A DNA stretch of 5,240 nucleotides, from positions 1 to 5,240 of the forward strand of contig CALVKX010000147.1 of NCBI GenBank assembly GCA_944333375.1. Reading direction: 5' to 3'. Source of the DNA: an uncultured Eubacteriales bacterium. Lineage in GTDB: Bacteria > Bacillota_A > Clostridia > Christensenellales > Aristaeellaceae. This document shows, in pieces, positions 1-5,240 of this stretch (its first letter is position 1; each line of letters opens with the position of its first letter). A program made the position numbers and the translations under genes. The notes under the pieces are model-generated. The model was not told the DNA's origin. It searched no databases and saw only the letters and a program-made list of their open reading frames with translations.

Positions 1-2624
1 CAAACCGAACGCAGGCTAACACGACAGAGCCGGAGAGCGGGAACATGAACACGGATGGCGGCTATTCTGAGCGGACGGAGCCGGAAGGCGGCAACCAGGA
101 GAAGCAGCAGGCCCATCTTGTCCTCGGAGCCAGTGTTGATAACGAAACGGCAAAGGCTGGCGATATTCTGTCCTTCACCTTCACGCTGAGCAACGATGGT
201 CAGGAAGCCGCCACGGCCGTTGCTGTACACGTGACCCTTGCGCAAACGCTTCAGATTGTTGAAGCGCCTGCGGGATATACCGAAGGCATATGGACGGTGG
301 AGCGGCTGGAAGCCGGCGCGTCAGTGTCTCTGACGGTGCGGGCGCAGGTTTTGGAGACGGCGGCCCATGGCGACGTGCTCAGCGCCGTGGCGACGGCTGC
401 CAATGATGCGCGTGCCGAGAAACAGGTCAAGGTTCAGGAGGCGCCGCAGCTCGAGCTTTTCTGCACGGTGGATAAGAGCGAAGCCAGACCGGGCGAGAGC
501 CTGACCTATACGGTAACGGTTGTCAATAACGGCCGCGGCCCCTCTGAAGGCAGCGCGGTCCAGATCGCCTTGCCGGAGAGCATGGCCCAGCCCGCGGCCA
601 CGGTTTCGGACGGAGGCTCGTATGCGGATGGCTGCTGGATGACCGGGCCGGTGGCGGCGGGCGCCAGCGCGTCGCTGACATTGCAGGCGTCGGTTCCGCT
701 CAACGCGTCCGCAGGCGATGAACTGACCATTACGGCGGCGCTGGCGGGCGTGATGACGCTGGCGAATACAGGCACGGGCATCGCCAGCGCGACGACGAGG
801 GTGACGGCCCCGAAGATGAGCATCGGGATTGCCGCCGATCATACCACGACCGCCACGGGCAGCGTTGTGAATTTTATCGTCACCGTATCCAACGATGGCA
901 ACGCCAAGGCGGAGAAAGTGACCGTGACGGTGAATCTGCCGTCGGCAAACCTGAGGCTGGACGGGGCGACCCCCGAGGAGGGGACCTCGTGGAAAGACGG
1001 AACCTGGACCATTCCGGAACTTGCGGAGGGACAAAAGAGCACGCTCAAGCTGCATACAACCGTAATTGACGTCGTGCCGGGAAAGGAGATCGTCAGCAGC
1101 GCATCGATCACTGAGGCCGACGGCACCAAGCTTGCCACGCCGATTTCCGACAGCATTGCCATCAAGGGCGAGAATGCGGCGGTTAACCTTTCTATTGTCA
1201 AGACGGCGGACCGCCTCAGCGCGGTGCCCGGCGATGAGATCCACTACACCGTGATCCTCACAAATACCGGCAATGCGCCCATCAGGGACATCCGGGTGAG
1301 CGAGCCCCTGCACGAAAAGCTGCTCCTGACGGGCAAAGAGATGACCCAGGGCACAATCTATGACGAAACCACCAACGTTTGGAACATCCAGGCGCTGGAG
1401 GCCGGCCAGCAAGCCACGCTCATCCTCACGACCGTCGTGCTCAACGCCAGGGAAGGCGAATCCATCGTCAATACCGCTGAGATCGTCGGCGCGGGTGGAT
1501 ACGGTCCTGACAAGCGGCCCTCGGCGACGGCCTCCGTCCTTGTCAACGCTCTGGATTACGGCTTCCTGACGGTCAACAAGACCGTGACGGGAAGCGGTGC
1601 GAGCCGCCACCGCGACTTCCCCTTCCAGGTCGTTTTCAGGAACGCCGACGGCAAAGCCGTTCATGGCGTCGGCGTATACGTCAAGGGCGATGAATCGCGT
1701 ATCTTCGACACCGCCGAAACGCTTTCCTTTGAGCTGCGGCATGATGAGACCGTCTGGATCGGCGTGCCTGCCGGCCTGACGTATACGGTGACGGAAACCG
1801 ACACCAAGGGATATACCTGCACCGCGAAGAATACGAAGGGGACCATCCTCGCCGACGTGCTCGTCGAATCCTCCTTTGTCAACGAACGTCAGCGCAACAC
1901 CGAGATCCCCAAGACCGGCTACGCCGATCAGGCGCCCGATGCCGACGGTGCGCAGGATGCGCCGGCCATCGCGCAGGAGCTGGAAGAACCCTATGCGCAG
2001 AATGAGGACTTTGTAGGCTGGCTCAAGGCGGGCGAGAGCATTGATCTGCCTGTGGTGCAGTCCGACAACACCTACTATCTCGACCATGGCTTCACAGGTG
2101 AGGAGGACAAAAACGGCACGCTCTTTCTCAACATGAACAACCAGCTTCTGCCTGCGGATGACGTGCTGCTGATCCATGGCCATAACATGAAGGACGGCTC
2201 CATGTTCGGTACGCTTTCGGACTTTGAGCGCTACGACTACGCCTGCGAGCATCCCGTCGTGATGTTCCAGACCATCTATGACGAGCAGCCCGTGTATTAT
2301 GCGCCCGTATCGGTCTTTAATGCCTCCATGCTGCCCGACCATTCCAGTTACTTTGACATCACGCAGATCGTCTTTCCCGATGATGAGGAGCAAGCGCCCA
2401 GGGATTCGGCTACCTTCCGTCAGAGCAGCGCCTTCAAGGCGTATCTGGAGGATCTCAGAGAGGTTTCGATCTGGAATTCACCTGTGGACATGAACGTGGA
2501 CGACCAGCTTCTCATGCTGATTACCTGCAGCTACGACCTGGAGGATGGGCGGCTGATGGTGGTCTGCCGCAGGCTGCGCGAGGGAGAAACCCCCGAGGAC
2601 ATTGCGGCGCTGTTTGAAAAGTAA
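1..2624 (+). CDS. Surface adhesin-class B sortase fusion protein (DUF11 repeats, CnaB/pilin-like domain, IPKTG motif, C-terminal sortase B); 5' partial
   Basis: The frame is open to the left edge (first whole codon at 3). The ATG at 45 lacks a following signal peptide and sits inside a charged linker, so I take the gene as 5'-truncated. Residues below are numbered from that Met. Residues 1-24 are a Glu/Gly/Asn-rich linker. Four DUF11-like beta-sandwich repeats follow (about 25-135, 136-257, 258-378, 379-502), each with a PGD/PGE-like turn, a Y/F-T-V strand and an N-x-G step. Residues 503-618 resemble a pilin CnaB domain, and IPKTG lies at 621-625. A class B sortase domain spans about 653-850: NEDFVGWL opening, PVVQ, HGHNMKDGSMF with catalytic His713, TCSY with catalytic Cys828, and Arg836 eight residues on. 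By family knowledge, sortases are extracytoplasmic transpeptidases that join surface proteins to peptidoglycan or pilin subunits. No membrane segment is visible, so anchoring must come from the missing N-terminus, if it exists. Domain calls are firm; the role of the fusion is inference. Confidence 0.9.
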   Translation, partial: NRTQANTTEPESGNMNTDGGYSERTEPEGGNQEKQQAHLVLGASVDNETAKAGDILSFTFTLSNDGQEAATAVAVHVTLAQTLQIVEAPAGYTEGIWTVERLEAGASVSLTVRAQVLETAAHGDVLSAVATAANDARAEKQVKVQEAPQLELFCTVDKSEARPGESLTYTVTVVNNGRGPSEGSAVQIALPESMAQPAATVSDGGSYADGCWMTGPVAAGASASLTLQASVPLNASAGDELTITAALAGVMTLANTGTGIASATTRVTAPKMSIGIAADHTTTATGSVVNFIVTVSNDGNAKAEKVTVTVNLPSANLRLDGATPEEGTSWKDGTWTIPELAEGQKSTLKLHTTVIDVVPGKEIVSSASITEADGTKLATPISDSIAIKGENAAVNLSIVKTADRLSAVPGDEIHYTVILTNTGNAPIRDIRVSEPLHEKLLLTGKEMTQGTIYDETTNVWNIQALEAGQQATLILTTVVLNAREGESIVNTAEIVGAGGYGPDKRPSATASVLVNALDYGFLTVNKTVTGSGASRHRDFPFQVVFRNADGKAVHGVGVYVKGDESRIFDTAETLSFELRHDETVWIGVPAGLTYTVTETDTKGYTCTAKNTKGTILADVLVESSFVNERQRNTEIPKTGYADQAPDADGAQDAPAIAQELEEPYAQNEDFVGWLKAGESIDLPVVQSDNTYYLDHGFTGEEDKNGTLFLNMNNQLLPADDVLLIHGHNMKDGSMFGTLSDFERYDYACEHPVVMFQTIYDEQPVYYAPVSVFNASMLPDHSSYFDITQIVFPDDEEQAPRDSATFRQSSAFKAYLEDLREVSIWNSPVDMNVDDQLLMLITCSYDLEDGRLMVVCRRLREGETPEDIAALFEK
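24..95 (+). repeat. Two copies of a 7-residue linker motif TEPE(S/G)GN
   Basis: Bases 24-44 and 75-95 both encode Thr-Glu-Pro-Glu-(Ser/Gly)-Gly-Asn in the frame of the sortase fusion, 51 bp apart. The first copy lies upstream of the ATG at 45. This supports continuous translation from outside the window and suggests a repetitive, flexible spacer N-terminal to the Ig-like repeats. Confidence 0.6.
117..1550 (+). repeat. Four tandem DUF11-type Ig-like domain repeats within the adhesin
   Basis: Protein-level repeats of about 110-125 residues start near bases 117, 450, 816 and 1179. Each shows the same layout: an opening strand, a Pro/Ala-Gly-Asp/Glu turn, a T-V/T-L strand leading to Asn-(Asn/Asp/Thr)-Gly, a strand of V-x-V type with a proline or leucine-rich loop, an aromatic W-(T/N/M) strand, then a Leu-x-Ala-Gly/Glu-Gly turn and a final strand. 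This matches the DUF11 family found in bacterial surface stalks. The copies have diverged strongly at DNA level, so they look ancient rather than recently duplicated. The fourth, with the IVKTAD opening and the PGDEIHYTV strand, is the most typical. Confidence 0.75.
1551..1898 (+). other. CnaB/pilin-like domain with predicted Lys-Asn isopeptide cross-link
   Basis: Residues 503-618 of the fusion protein (numbered from the Met at 45) carry the pattern of pilin prealbumin-like domains: an opening LTVNKTV strand, a VWIGVPAG turn, a YTVTET strand and a closing SFVNER strand. In such domains a Lys of the first strand and an Asn of the last strand form an intramolecular isopeptide bond assisted by an acidic residue. 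The matching candidates are Lys512, Glu584 and Asn613. In ordinary pilins this domain is commonly the last one before the sorting signal, and here IPKTG does follow eight residues later. The assignment is by motif reading only. Confidence 0.6.
1905..1919 (+). other. IPKTG sorting-motif look-alike between pilin-like and sortase domains
   Basis: The codons encode Ile621-Pro-Lys-Thr-Gly625, matching the variant LPXTG-type signals of pilins and clostridial surface proteins, and lie directly after a pilin-like domain. In a normal substrate a hydrophobic helix and a basic tail follow. Here an acidic Ala/Asp-rich linker of about 27 residues follows, leading into the sortase domain. Whether it is cleaved is unknown; it could be a relic or a real site. 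Confidence 0.5.
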
Positions 2625-2651
2625 GGGCATCGCTTCGAGGGGCACAAAACG

Positions 2652-2685
2652 GCGCCTCCTTCCGGCTTGGGAAGGAGGCGCTTTT
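2652..2685 (+). terminator. Intrinsic terminator of the sortase fusion gene
   Basis: There is a perfect 12-bp GC-rich stem, GCGCCTCCTTCC (2652-2663) with its complement at 2670-2681, around a 6-nt loop. It is followed by TTTT, 27 bp after the stop codon. An A-run just before the stem (2647-2649) gives a short U-run in the other direction, so it may act weakly on both strands. Confidence 0.85.
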
Positions 2686-2735
2686 GCGGCAGTTCGCGGG
2701 CGCATGCCGGCGGAGGGGAGAAGGGGCGGAAGATG

Positions 2736-2767
2736 AAAAAACACGACCCGCCGTTTCGGCGGGTCGT
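2736..2767 (-). terminator. Intrinsic terminator of the tRNA-Lys unit
   Basis: An 11-bp perfect stem (2743-2753 with 2757-2767) closes a 3-nt loop. Read on the minus strand it is followed by six U residues (AAAAAA at 2736-2741 on the plus strand). It starts only one base past the encoded CCA of the tRNA. With the terminator at 2652-2685 it insulates the two convergent transcripts. Confidence 0.85.
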
Positions 2768-2768
2768 T

Positions 2769-2844
2769 TGGTACACCATCAGGGGCTCGAACCCTGGACA
2801 CCCTGATTAAGAGTCAGGTGCTCTACCAACTGAGCTAATGGTGC
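2769..2844 (-). tRNA. tRNA-Lys (anticodon CUU)
   Basis: The minus strand folds into a complete 76-nt cloverleaf. The acceptor stem is GCACCAT with ATGGTGT (first pair a G-U wobble), and the D arm is GCTC/GAGC with an AGTTGGTAGA loop. The anticodon stem is CCTGA/TCAGG around loop CTCTTAA, giving anticodon CUU, which reads AAG lysine codons. The T arm is CAGGG/CCCTG with loop TTCGAGC. The discriminator base is A and CCA is encoded at 2771-2769. All conserved positions look intact, and it has its own promoter and terminator. Confidence 0.96.
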
Positions 2845-2899
2845 ATCTCTGCCGGGCGGACGCCCCGTTTTCAAGGCGCTATCGCAACCAGCGAAGATT

Positions 2900-2927
2900 A
2901 TTATACTCGATTATGCCTGAATGTCAA
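2900..2927 (-). promoter_or_regulatory. Consensus sigma70/sigmaA promoter of tRNA-Lys
   Basis: On the minus strand a perfect -35 TTGACA (2927-2922) and a perfect -10 TATAAT (2905-2900) are separated by 16 bp. The start of transcription would be near 2893, giving a leader of about 50 nt to be removed by RNase P. Full consensus at both boxes suits a stable-RNA gene. Confidence 0.85.
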
Positions 2928-2937
2928 CCCCCAAATT

Positions 2938-2959
2938 GCGAAAAATTTCAATTCTTCGC
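2938..2959 (-). other. Hairpin over the stop codon of the radical SAM gene
   Basis: On the minus strand GCGAAGAAT and ATTTTTCGC pair (9 bp, one G-U) around a 4-nt loop, spanning the TGA stop at 2950-2948. No U-run follows, so it is a poor classical terminator. It could protect the mRNA 3' end or act as a weak terminator before the tRNA promoter. It is AT-rich and may be chance. Confidence 0.3.
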
Positions 2960-3847
2960 AGGAAAGAGGCGCACGCTCTCCTCGTCCGTGAAGTCGGGCG
3001 TAAAGGCGGCGTCGGCTGATTCGCGGCTTTGCAGGTAGCCCTCCAGCCCCAGAGCGAGCATGTGGTCGCGCACCCGCGCGTATTCGCGCACGGTCAGCCG
3101 GCGGTCCAGGCCGGGAAGGCTCACGCCGTTCATGGGCGTGTACTGCCGCATCAGGCTCACCGGCGTGCCCGGCGGCAAATCCGAGGCGACGGCATCCAGG
3201 ATGCGCAGGCTCTCGGACGTGCGCAGGGGGAGAATCAGGTGGCGCACCAGCGTGCCGCGCTTCATCAGCCCGTCGGCATCATAGACGGGCGCGCCCGTGG
3301 CCTCGCACATGGCGCGGATGGCGGCCATCGCCACGGGAAAGTAATCCGGAGCGCCGGCGAGCCGGGCGGCGGTTTCGGCGCTGAAATACTTGAGGTCCGG
3401 CAGGAAGATGTCCACCAGAGCGGCTGCCTGGCGGACCATCTCCACCGTTTCGTAGCCGCTGCTGTTCCACACCACGGGAATCCCCGGCCTGCGCAGGCTG
3501 AGCGCCTCGAAAATCACCGGGGCGAAATGCGTGGGCGTGACGAGGTTGAGGTTGTGTACGCCCAGCGCCTCCACACGCGCAAACAGCTCGCTCAGCGCGT
3601 GGGCGTCCATGGCCTGGCCGAGCCGGTGATGGCTGATGGATTCGTTCTGGCAGAATACGCAGCCAAGCGGGCAGCCGCTGAAAAACACCGTGCCGCTGCC
3701 CCGCGTGCCGCTGATGCAGGGCTCCTCCCACAGATGGGCCGCCGCGCGGGCCACCACGGGCAGGGTGCCCATGCGGCAAAAGCCATTGCCGCTGGTTTCG
3801 GTGCGCTCCGCGCCGCACCGGCGGGGACAGAGGTTGCACAGGGACAT
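2948..3847 (-). CDS. Radical SAM protein, PflX/COG1313 family (PflA-like), function unknown
   Basis: The product has 299 residues. The start ATG (3847-3845) follows an AAAGGAG Shine-Dalgarno site 9 bp upstream and opens on the family's usual N-terminus. The same frame is open further upstream to 4285, but that part crosses the promoter and looks non-coding. The Cys-rich head has Cys4, Cys7, Cys11 and Cys24. The radical SAM signature CxxxCxxC is Cys59, Cys63 and Cys66, which by family knowledge binds the [4Fe-4S] cluster that cleaves S-adenosylmethionine. Other family blocks are EEPCISGTRGSG (41-52), NLVTPTHFAP (101-110), NSSGYE (128-133), DLKYFS (151-156), RHLILP (202-207) and QYTPM (235-239). 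These place it with PflX-like proteins, related to pyruvate formate-lyase activases. No glycyl-radical enzyme or other partner is next to it, so the substrate cannot be read from context. It is probably cytoplasmic, with no signal peptide. It is transcribed alone, divergently from rimP. Confidence 0.93.
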   Translation of the reverse strand: MSLCNLCPRRCGAERTETSGNGFCRMGTLPVVARAAAHLWEEPCISGTRGSGTVFFSGCPLGCVFCQNESISHHRLGQAMDAHALSELFARVEALGVHNLNLVTPTHFAPVIFEALSLRRPGIPVVWNSSGYETVEMVRQAAALVDIFLPDLKYFSAETAARLAGAPDYFPVAMAAIRAMCEATGAPVYDADGLMKRGTLVRHLILPLRTSESLRILDAVASDLPPGTPVSLMRQYTPMNGVSLPGLDRRLTVREYARVRDHMLALGLEGYLQSRESADAAFTPDFTDEESVRLFPAKN

Positions 3848-3883
3848 TTGGGGCCGCTCCTTTCCATGCAAAATGCTGAGGGA

Positions 3884-3913
3884 AGTGTAGCACAGCCGCC
3901 CGGCGGCTGTAAA
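3884..3913 (-). promoter_or_regulatory. Promoter of the radical SAM gene
   Basis: On the minus strand TTTACA (-35, 3913-3908) and TACACT (-10, 3889-3884) are 18 bp apart. TG one base before the -10 makes an extended -10 element. The transcript start would be near 3877, about 30 bp before the ATG, leaving a short leader with the Shine-Dalgarno site. Confidence 0.6.
3892..3910. promoter_or_regulatory. Perfect 19-bp inverted repeat in a promoter spacer, candidate operator
   Basis: ACAGCCGCC and GGCGGCTGT flank a single central C, forming a perfect 9+1+9 inverted repeat. It occupies most of the spacer between -35 and -10 of the radical SAM gene and overlaps the inner half of the -35 box. Position and symmetry fit a dimeric repressor or activator site. 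No U-run follows on either strand, so it is not a terminator. The regulator is unknown and not encoded in this window. Confidence 0.4.
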
Positions 3914-3950
3914 GGCCGCGACAAGTTTTTCACCACATACGGCAAAATGC

Positions 3951-3979
3951 TTGTATTTCCAAAAACGTTGTGGTATACT
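3951..3979 (+). promoter_or_regulatory. Promoter of the rimP-nusA operon
   Basis: TTGTAT (-35, 3951-3956) and TATACT (-10, 3974-3979) are 17 bp apart, and TGG just before the -10 adds an extended -10 feature. Transcription would start near 3986, well before rimP at 4249. It is the best + strand promoter in the divergent intergenic region. Confidence 0.7.
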
Positions 3980-3985
3980 GCTTAT

Positions 3986-4248
3986 TGCCTGCTGTTGCGG
4001 GCTGTTGCAGGAGGCATTTGGACCCGGGAAGAAAGAAGGGTTTTTCGTAAAGAGTGGGTATCGCTTTCCTTTTCTTTCATGCGGCGCATCCCTGCGGGGT
4101 GCGGCGGCGCCGGAGGGCGTGTTCCTTCGGGCCTCGCTTTGCAGTTGCAAAAGCGGCGTGGAAGAAGGGCATGGGCGATAGCGTCCGCTCTTTTTGATTG
4201 CTTTTTTGCAACGGGTTTTTGAGTAACGGACGAACGAGGTAGGGAACA
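3986..4248 (+). other. Long structured 5' leader of rimP-nusA, possible attenuator
   Basis: About 260 nt separate the predicted transcript start from the rimP start, and no coding sequence is convincing within it. It holds several hairpins. CGCATCCC pairs with GGGGTGCG (4085-4103), and CCGGAGG pairs with CCTTCGG (4110-4130). A larger element pairs TTGCAAA with TTTGCAA (4145-4151 with 4205-4211) and encloses AGCGGCGT with GCGTCCGCT (4152-4159 with 4181-4189, one bulge). The inner stem is followed by CTTTTTG, and a second T5 run lies at 4216-4220. A short competing hairpin, TTTGC with GCAAA (4138-4142 with 4147-4151), uses the same bases as the outer stem, so two states are possible. No known riboswitch was recognised. 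Confidence 0.4.
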
Positions 4249-4776
4249 ATGGCGAAAAGCAGGGGCGCGCACAGCGCCGGGACATCTCCCATCCGCGAGG
4301 TGGAGCGGCGCGCGCAGGCCGTGGCCGATGAACAGGGGCTGGAGCTGGTGGAAGTCACGCTTCAGAAGGAGAGCCGCGGCAGGTGCCTGTGCGTGTACGT
4401 GGACAGGGAAGGCGGCCTGTCGCTGGACGACTGCGAACGCTACCACAAGCGCCTCCAACCCATGCTGGAGGACGTGGAGTATGATATCATGGAGGTTTCC
4501 AGCCCCGGCGCGGACCGGCCGATTAAAACCCGGCGTGATTTTGAGAAAAACCGCGGCGCGCTGGTGGAGGTGCGGCTCTTTGCCGCCCGGGACGGGGCGA
4601 AAGCGTTTCGCGGGCTGCTCAGAGAGATGGACGACGCTGCCGTCACCATCACCGACGCCGCGGAGCAGCCGCTGGTTTTTCAGCGCCGGGATGTGGCGAT
4701 CATCAAGCCCGTGATTGAGCTGGATGAGGATGACTTTGCCGACGTCGAATTCGACGCCGTGGACGATGAAGAATAG
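4249..4776 (+). CDS. rimP: Ribosome maturation factor RimP
   Basis: The product has 175 residues, slightly longer than the usual 150-160 because of a basic N-terminal lead and an acidic tail. RimP binds the free 30S subunit and is needed for its late maturation in the cytoplasm. The N-terminal alpha-beta domain (about 15-90) has GLELVEV at 30-36, a VYVDREGG strand-turn at 49-56 and the C-x-x-Y helix. The family signature is at 79-91 (YDI-MEVSSPG-ADRP), followed by the RRDFEKNRG step and the SH3-like C-terminal domain to about 157. Residues 157-175 are mostly Asp/Glu. The start has a GAGG site 9 bp upstream. The next gene, nusA, starts 18 bp after the stop, matching the common rimP-nusA operon order in Bacillota. 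The long upstream leader suggests control of transcription before translation. Confidence 0.96.
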   Translation: MAKSRGAHSAGTSPIREVERRAQAVADEQGLELVEVTLQKESRGRCLCVYVDREGGLSLDDCERYHKRLQPMLEDVEYDIMEVSSPGADRPIKTRRDFEKNRGALVEVRLFAARDGAKAFRGLLREMDDAAVTITDAAEQPLVFQRRDVAIIKPVIELDEDDFADVEFDAVDDEE

Positions 4777-4783
4777 AGAAGGC

Positions 4784-4789
4784 AGGGGA
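4784..4789 (+). promoter_or_regulatory. Shine-Dalgarno site of nusA
   Basis: AGGGGA lies 5 bp before ATG 4795 in the 18-bp rimP-nusA gap. It supports this start for nusA and separate translation initiation in one operon. Confidence 0.7.
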
Positions 4790-4794
4790 ACACC

Positions 4795-5240
4795 ATGAGA
4801 GCGACCAAAAAGAACCAGCAGGGCGGCGGACAGGCGGAAATCATCGCAGCGGTCAAGGCGCTGGCCAGCGAAAAGGATATCAGCGAGGAAATGCTCTATA
4901 GCGCCATCGAGGAGGCGCTGAGGGCCGCGTACAAGAAAAACGTATCCCGCGAGGAGAACGCGCCCACGAATCTGAGCGTGACCCTTGACCGCACCACCGG
5001 CGTGGCGCAGGTGTTCGCGCGCAAGACCATCACCGACGAGGTCGAGGACCCGGCCAACCAGATCACCCTGGAGGACGCCCTCAAGATCCGCGCCGACTAC
5101 CGCATGGGCGACATCGCCGAGATCGACGTAACCCCCACCGGCTTTTTGCGCACCGCGGCCCAAACGGCCAAGCAGGTCATCATGCAGCGCATCCGTGAGG
5201 CGGAGCAGGGCAAGATCTACGACGAGTACTCCGAGAAGGA
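4795..5240 (+). CDS. nusA: Transcription termination/antitermination factor NusA, N-terminal part (3' partial)
   Basis: The reading frame runs from ATG 4795 off the right edge: 148 codons without a stop. AGGGGA 5 bp upstream is the ribosome site. Residues 13-125 match the NusA N-terminal domain that binds RNA polymerase near the exit channel: a helical start (EIIAAVKALASEKDISEEM), the AIEEALRAAYKK helix (38-48), FARKTITDEVEDP (74-86) and GDIAEIDVTP (105-114). The strongly conserved AAQTAKQVI block (121-129) and QRIREAEQGKIYDEY (131-145) lead toward the S1 domain, which is cut off. About ten basic/Gly/Gln residues precede the usual family start. By family knowledge NusA controls pausing, termination and rRNA antitermination. 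It is probably co-transcribed with rimP and, if order is conserved, followed outside the window by ylxR, an L7Ae-like gene and infB. Confidence 0.95.
   Translation, partial: MRATKKNQQGGGQAEIIAAVKALASEKDISEEMLYSAIEEALRAAYKKNVSREENAPTNLSVTLDRTTGVAQVFARKTITDEVEDPANQITLEDALKIRADYRMGDIAEIDVTPTGFLRTAAQTAKQVIMQRIREAEQGKIYDEYSEK

Noticed and set aside
45..47. ATG at 45 as the true start of the sortase fusion
   Set aside because: The frame is open upstream to base 3. The linker motif TEPE(S/G)GN occurs on both sides of this ATG, and no signal peptide follows it although the domains are extracellular types. GGAG at 32-35 resembles a ribosome site but is probably chance.
321..2393. 690-codon open frame on the minus strand
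   Set aside because: It is antisense to the adhesin-sortase gene, which has clear domains. Its protein is Arg/Gly/His-rich with no recognisable family, typical of a mirror frame in GC-rich DNA.
3951..4181. 76-codon plus-strand frame with a hydrophobic, Cys-rich beginning
   Set aside because: Its ATG would lie before the predicted transcript start and overlap the -35/-10 region. It has no ribosome site and the rest is not protein-like.
3029..4222. 397-codon open frame on the plus strand
   Set aside because: It lies antisense to the radical SAM gene, crosses both promoters of the divergent region and gives a low-complexity Ala/Arg/His/Gly protein with no ribosome site.
4079..4222. 47-codon leader peptide candidate in the rimP leader
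   Set aside because: The ATG is preceded by a pyrimidine-rich stretch with no Shine-Dalgarno site, and the product has no regulatory codon run or family resemblance.
3848..4285. Longer N-terminus for the radical SAM protein (upstream in-frame ATG at 4285)
   Set aside because: The extra 146 codons lie over the promoter, the palindrome and the rimP leader, and read as low-complexity sequence. The ATG at 3847 has a good Shine-Dalgarno site and begins at the usual family N-terminus.
3982..5163. 393-codon minus-strand frame over rimP and nusA
   Set aside because: It is fully antisense to two clearly recognised conserved genes and their leader, with no family features of its own.

Overview
The window reads as chromosomal DNA from a GC-rich, Gram-positive-type anaerobe, most likely a gut-type clostridium (Bacillota). 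The reasons are a class B sortase with cell-wall adhesin domains, a rimP-nusA gene pair, strong Shine-Dalgarno sites, consensus sigma70/sigmaA promoters and U-tract intrinsic terminators. No species can be named from the sequence alone. I see no insertion sequence, CRISPR array or prophage gene.

Left part (1-2624, + strand): one long coding region, open through the left edge, so its true start and any signal peptide lie outside the window. It encodes an unusual multidomain surface protein. It has a charged linker, four DUF11-type Ig-like repeats, one pilin/CnaB-like domain with a plausible internal isopeptide triad, an IPKTG sorting-motif look-alike, and then a complete class B sortase domain with His, Cys and Arg catalytic residues. 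The sortase sits where an LPXTG protein normally has its membrane anchor. This fusion of apparent substrate and enzyme is the most interesting item here. A strong intrinsic terminator follows the gene.

Middle (2736-2927, - strand): a self-contained tRNA-Lys(CUU) unit with a consensus promoter, an encoded CCA end and its own U6 terminator. It converges on the sortase gene. Upstream on the same strand, at 2948-3847, is a radical SAM protein of the PflX/COG1313 type. Its promoter carries a perfect 19-bp inverted repeat almost entirely between -35 and -10.

Right part (3848-5240): a divergent intergenic region of 401 bp holds the radical SAM promoter and a + strand promoter for the rimP-nusA operon. 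The operon has a long, strongly structured leader of about 260 nt. rimP (30S ribosome maturation) is complete. nusA (transcription elongation/termination factor) begins 18 bp later and runs off the right edge. The right part is core information-processing chromosome; the left part is accessory cell-surface biology, and the tRNA lies between them.
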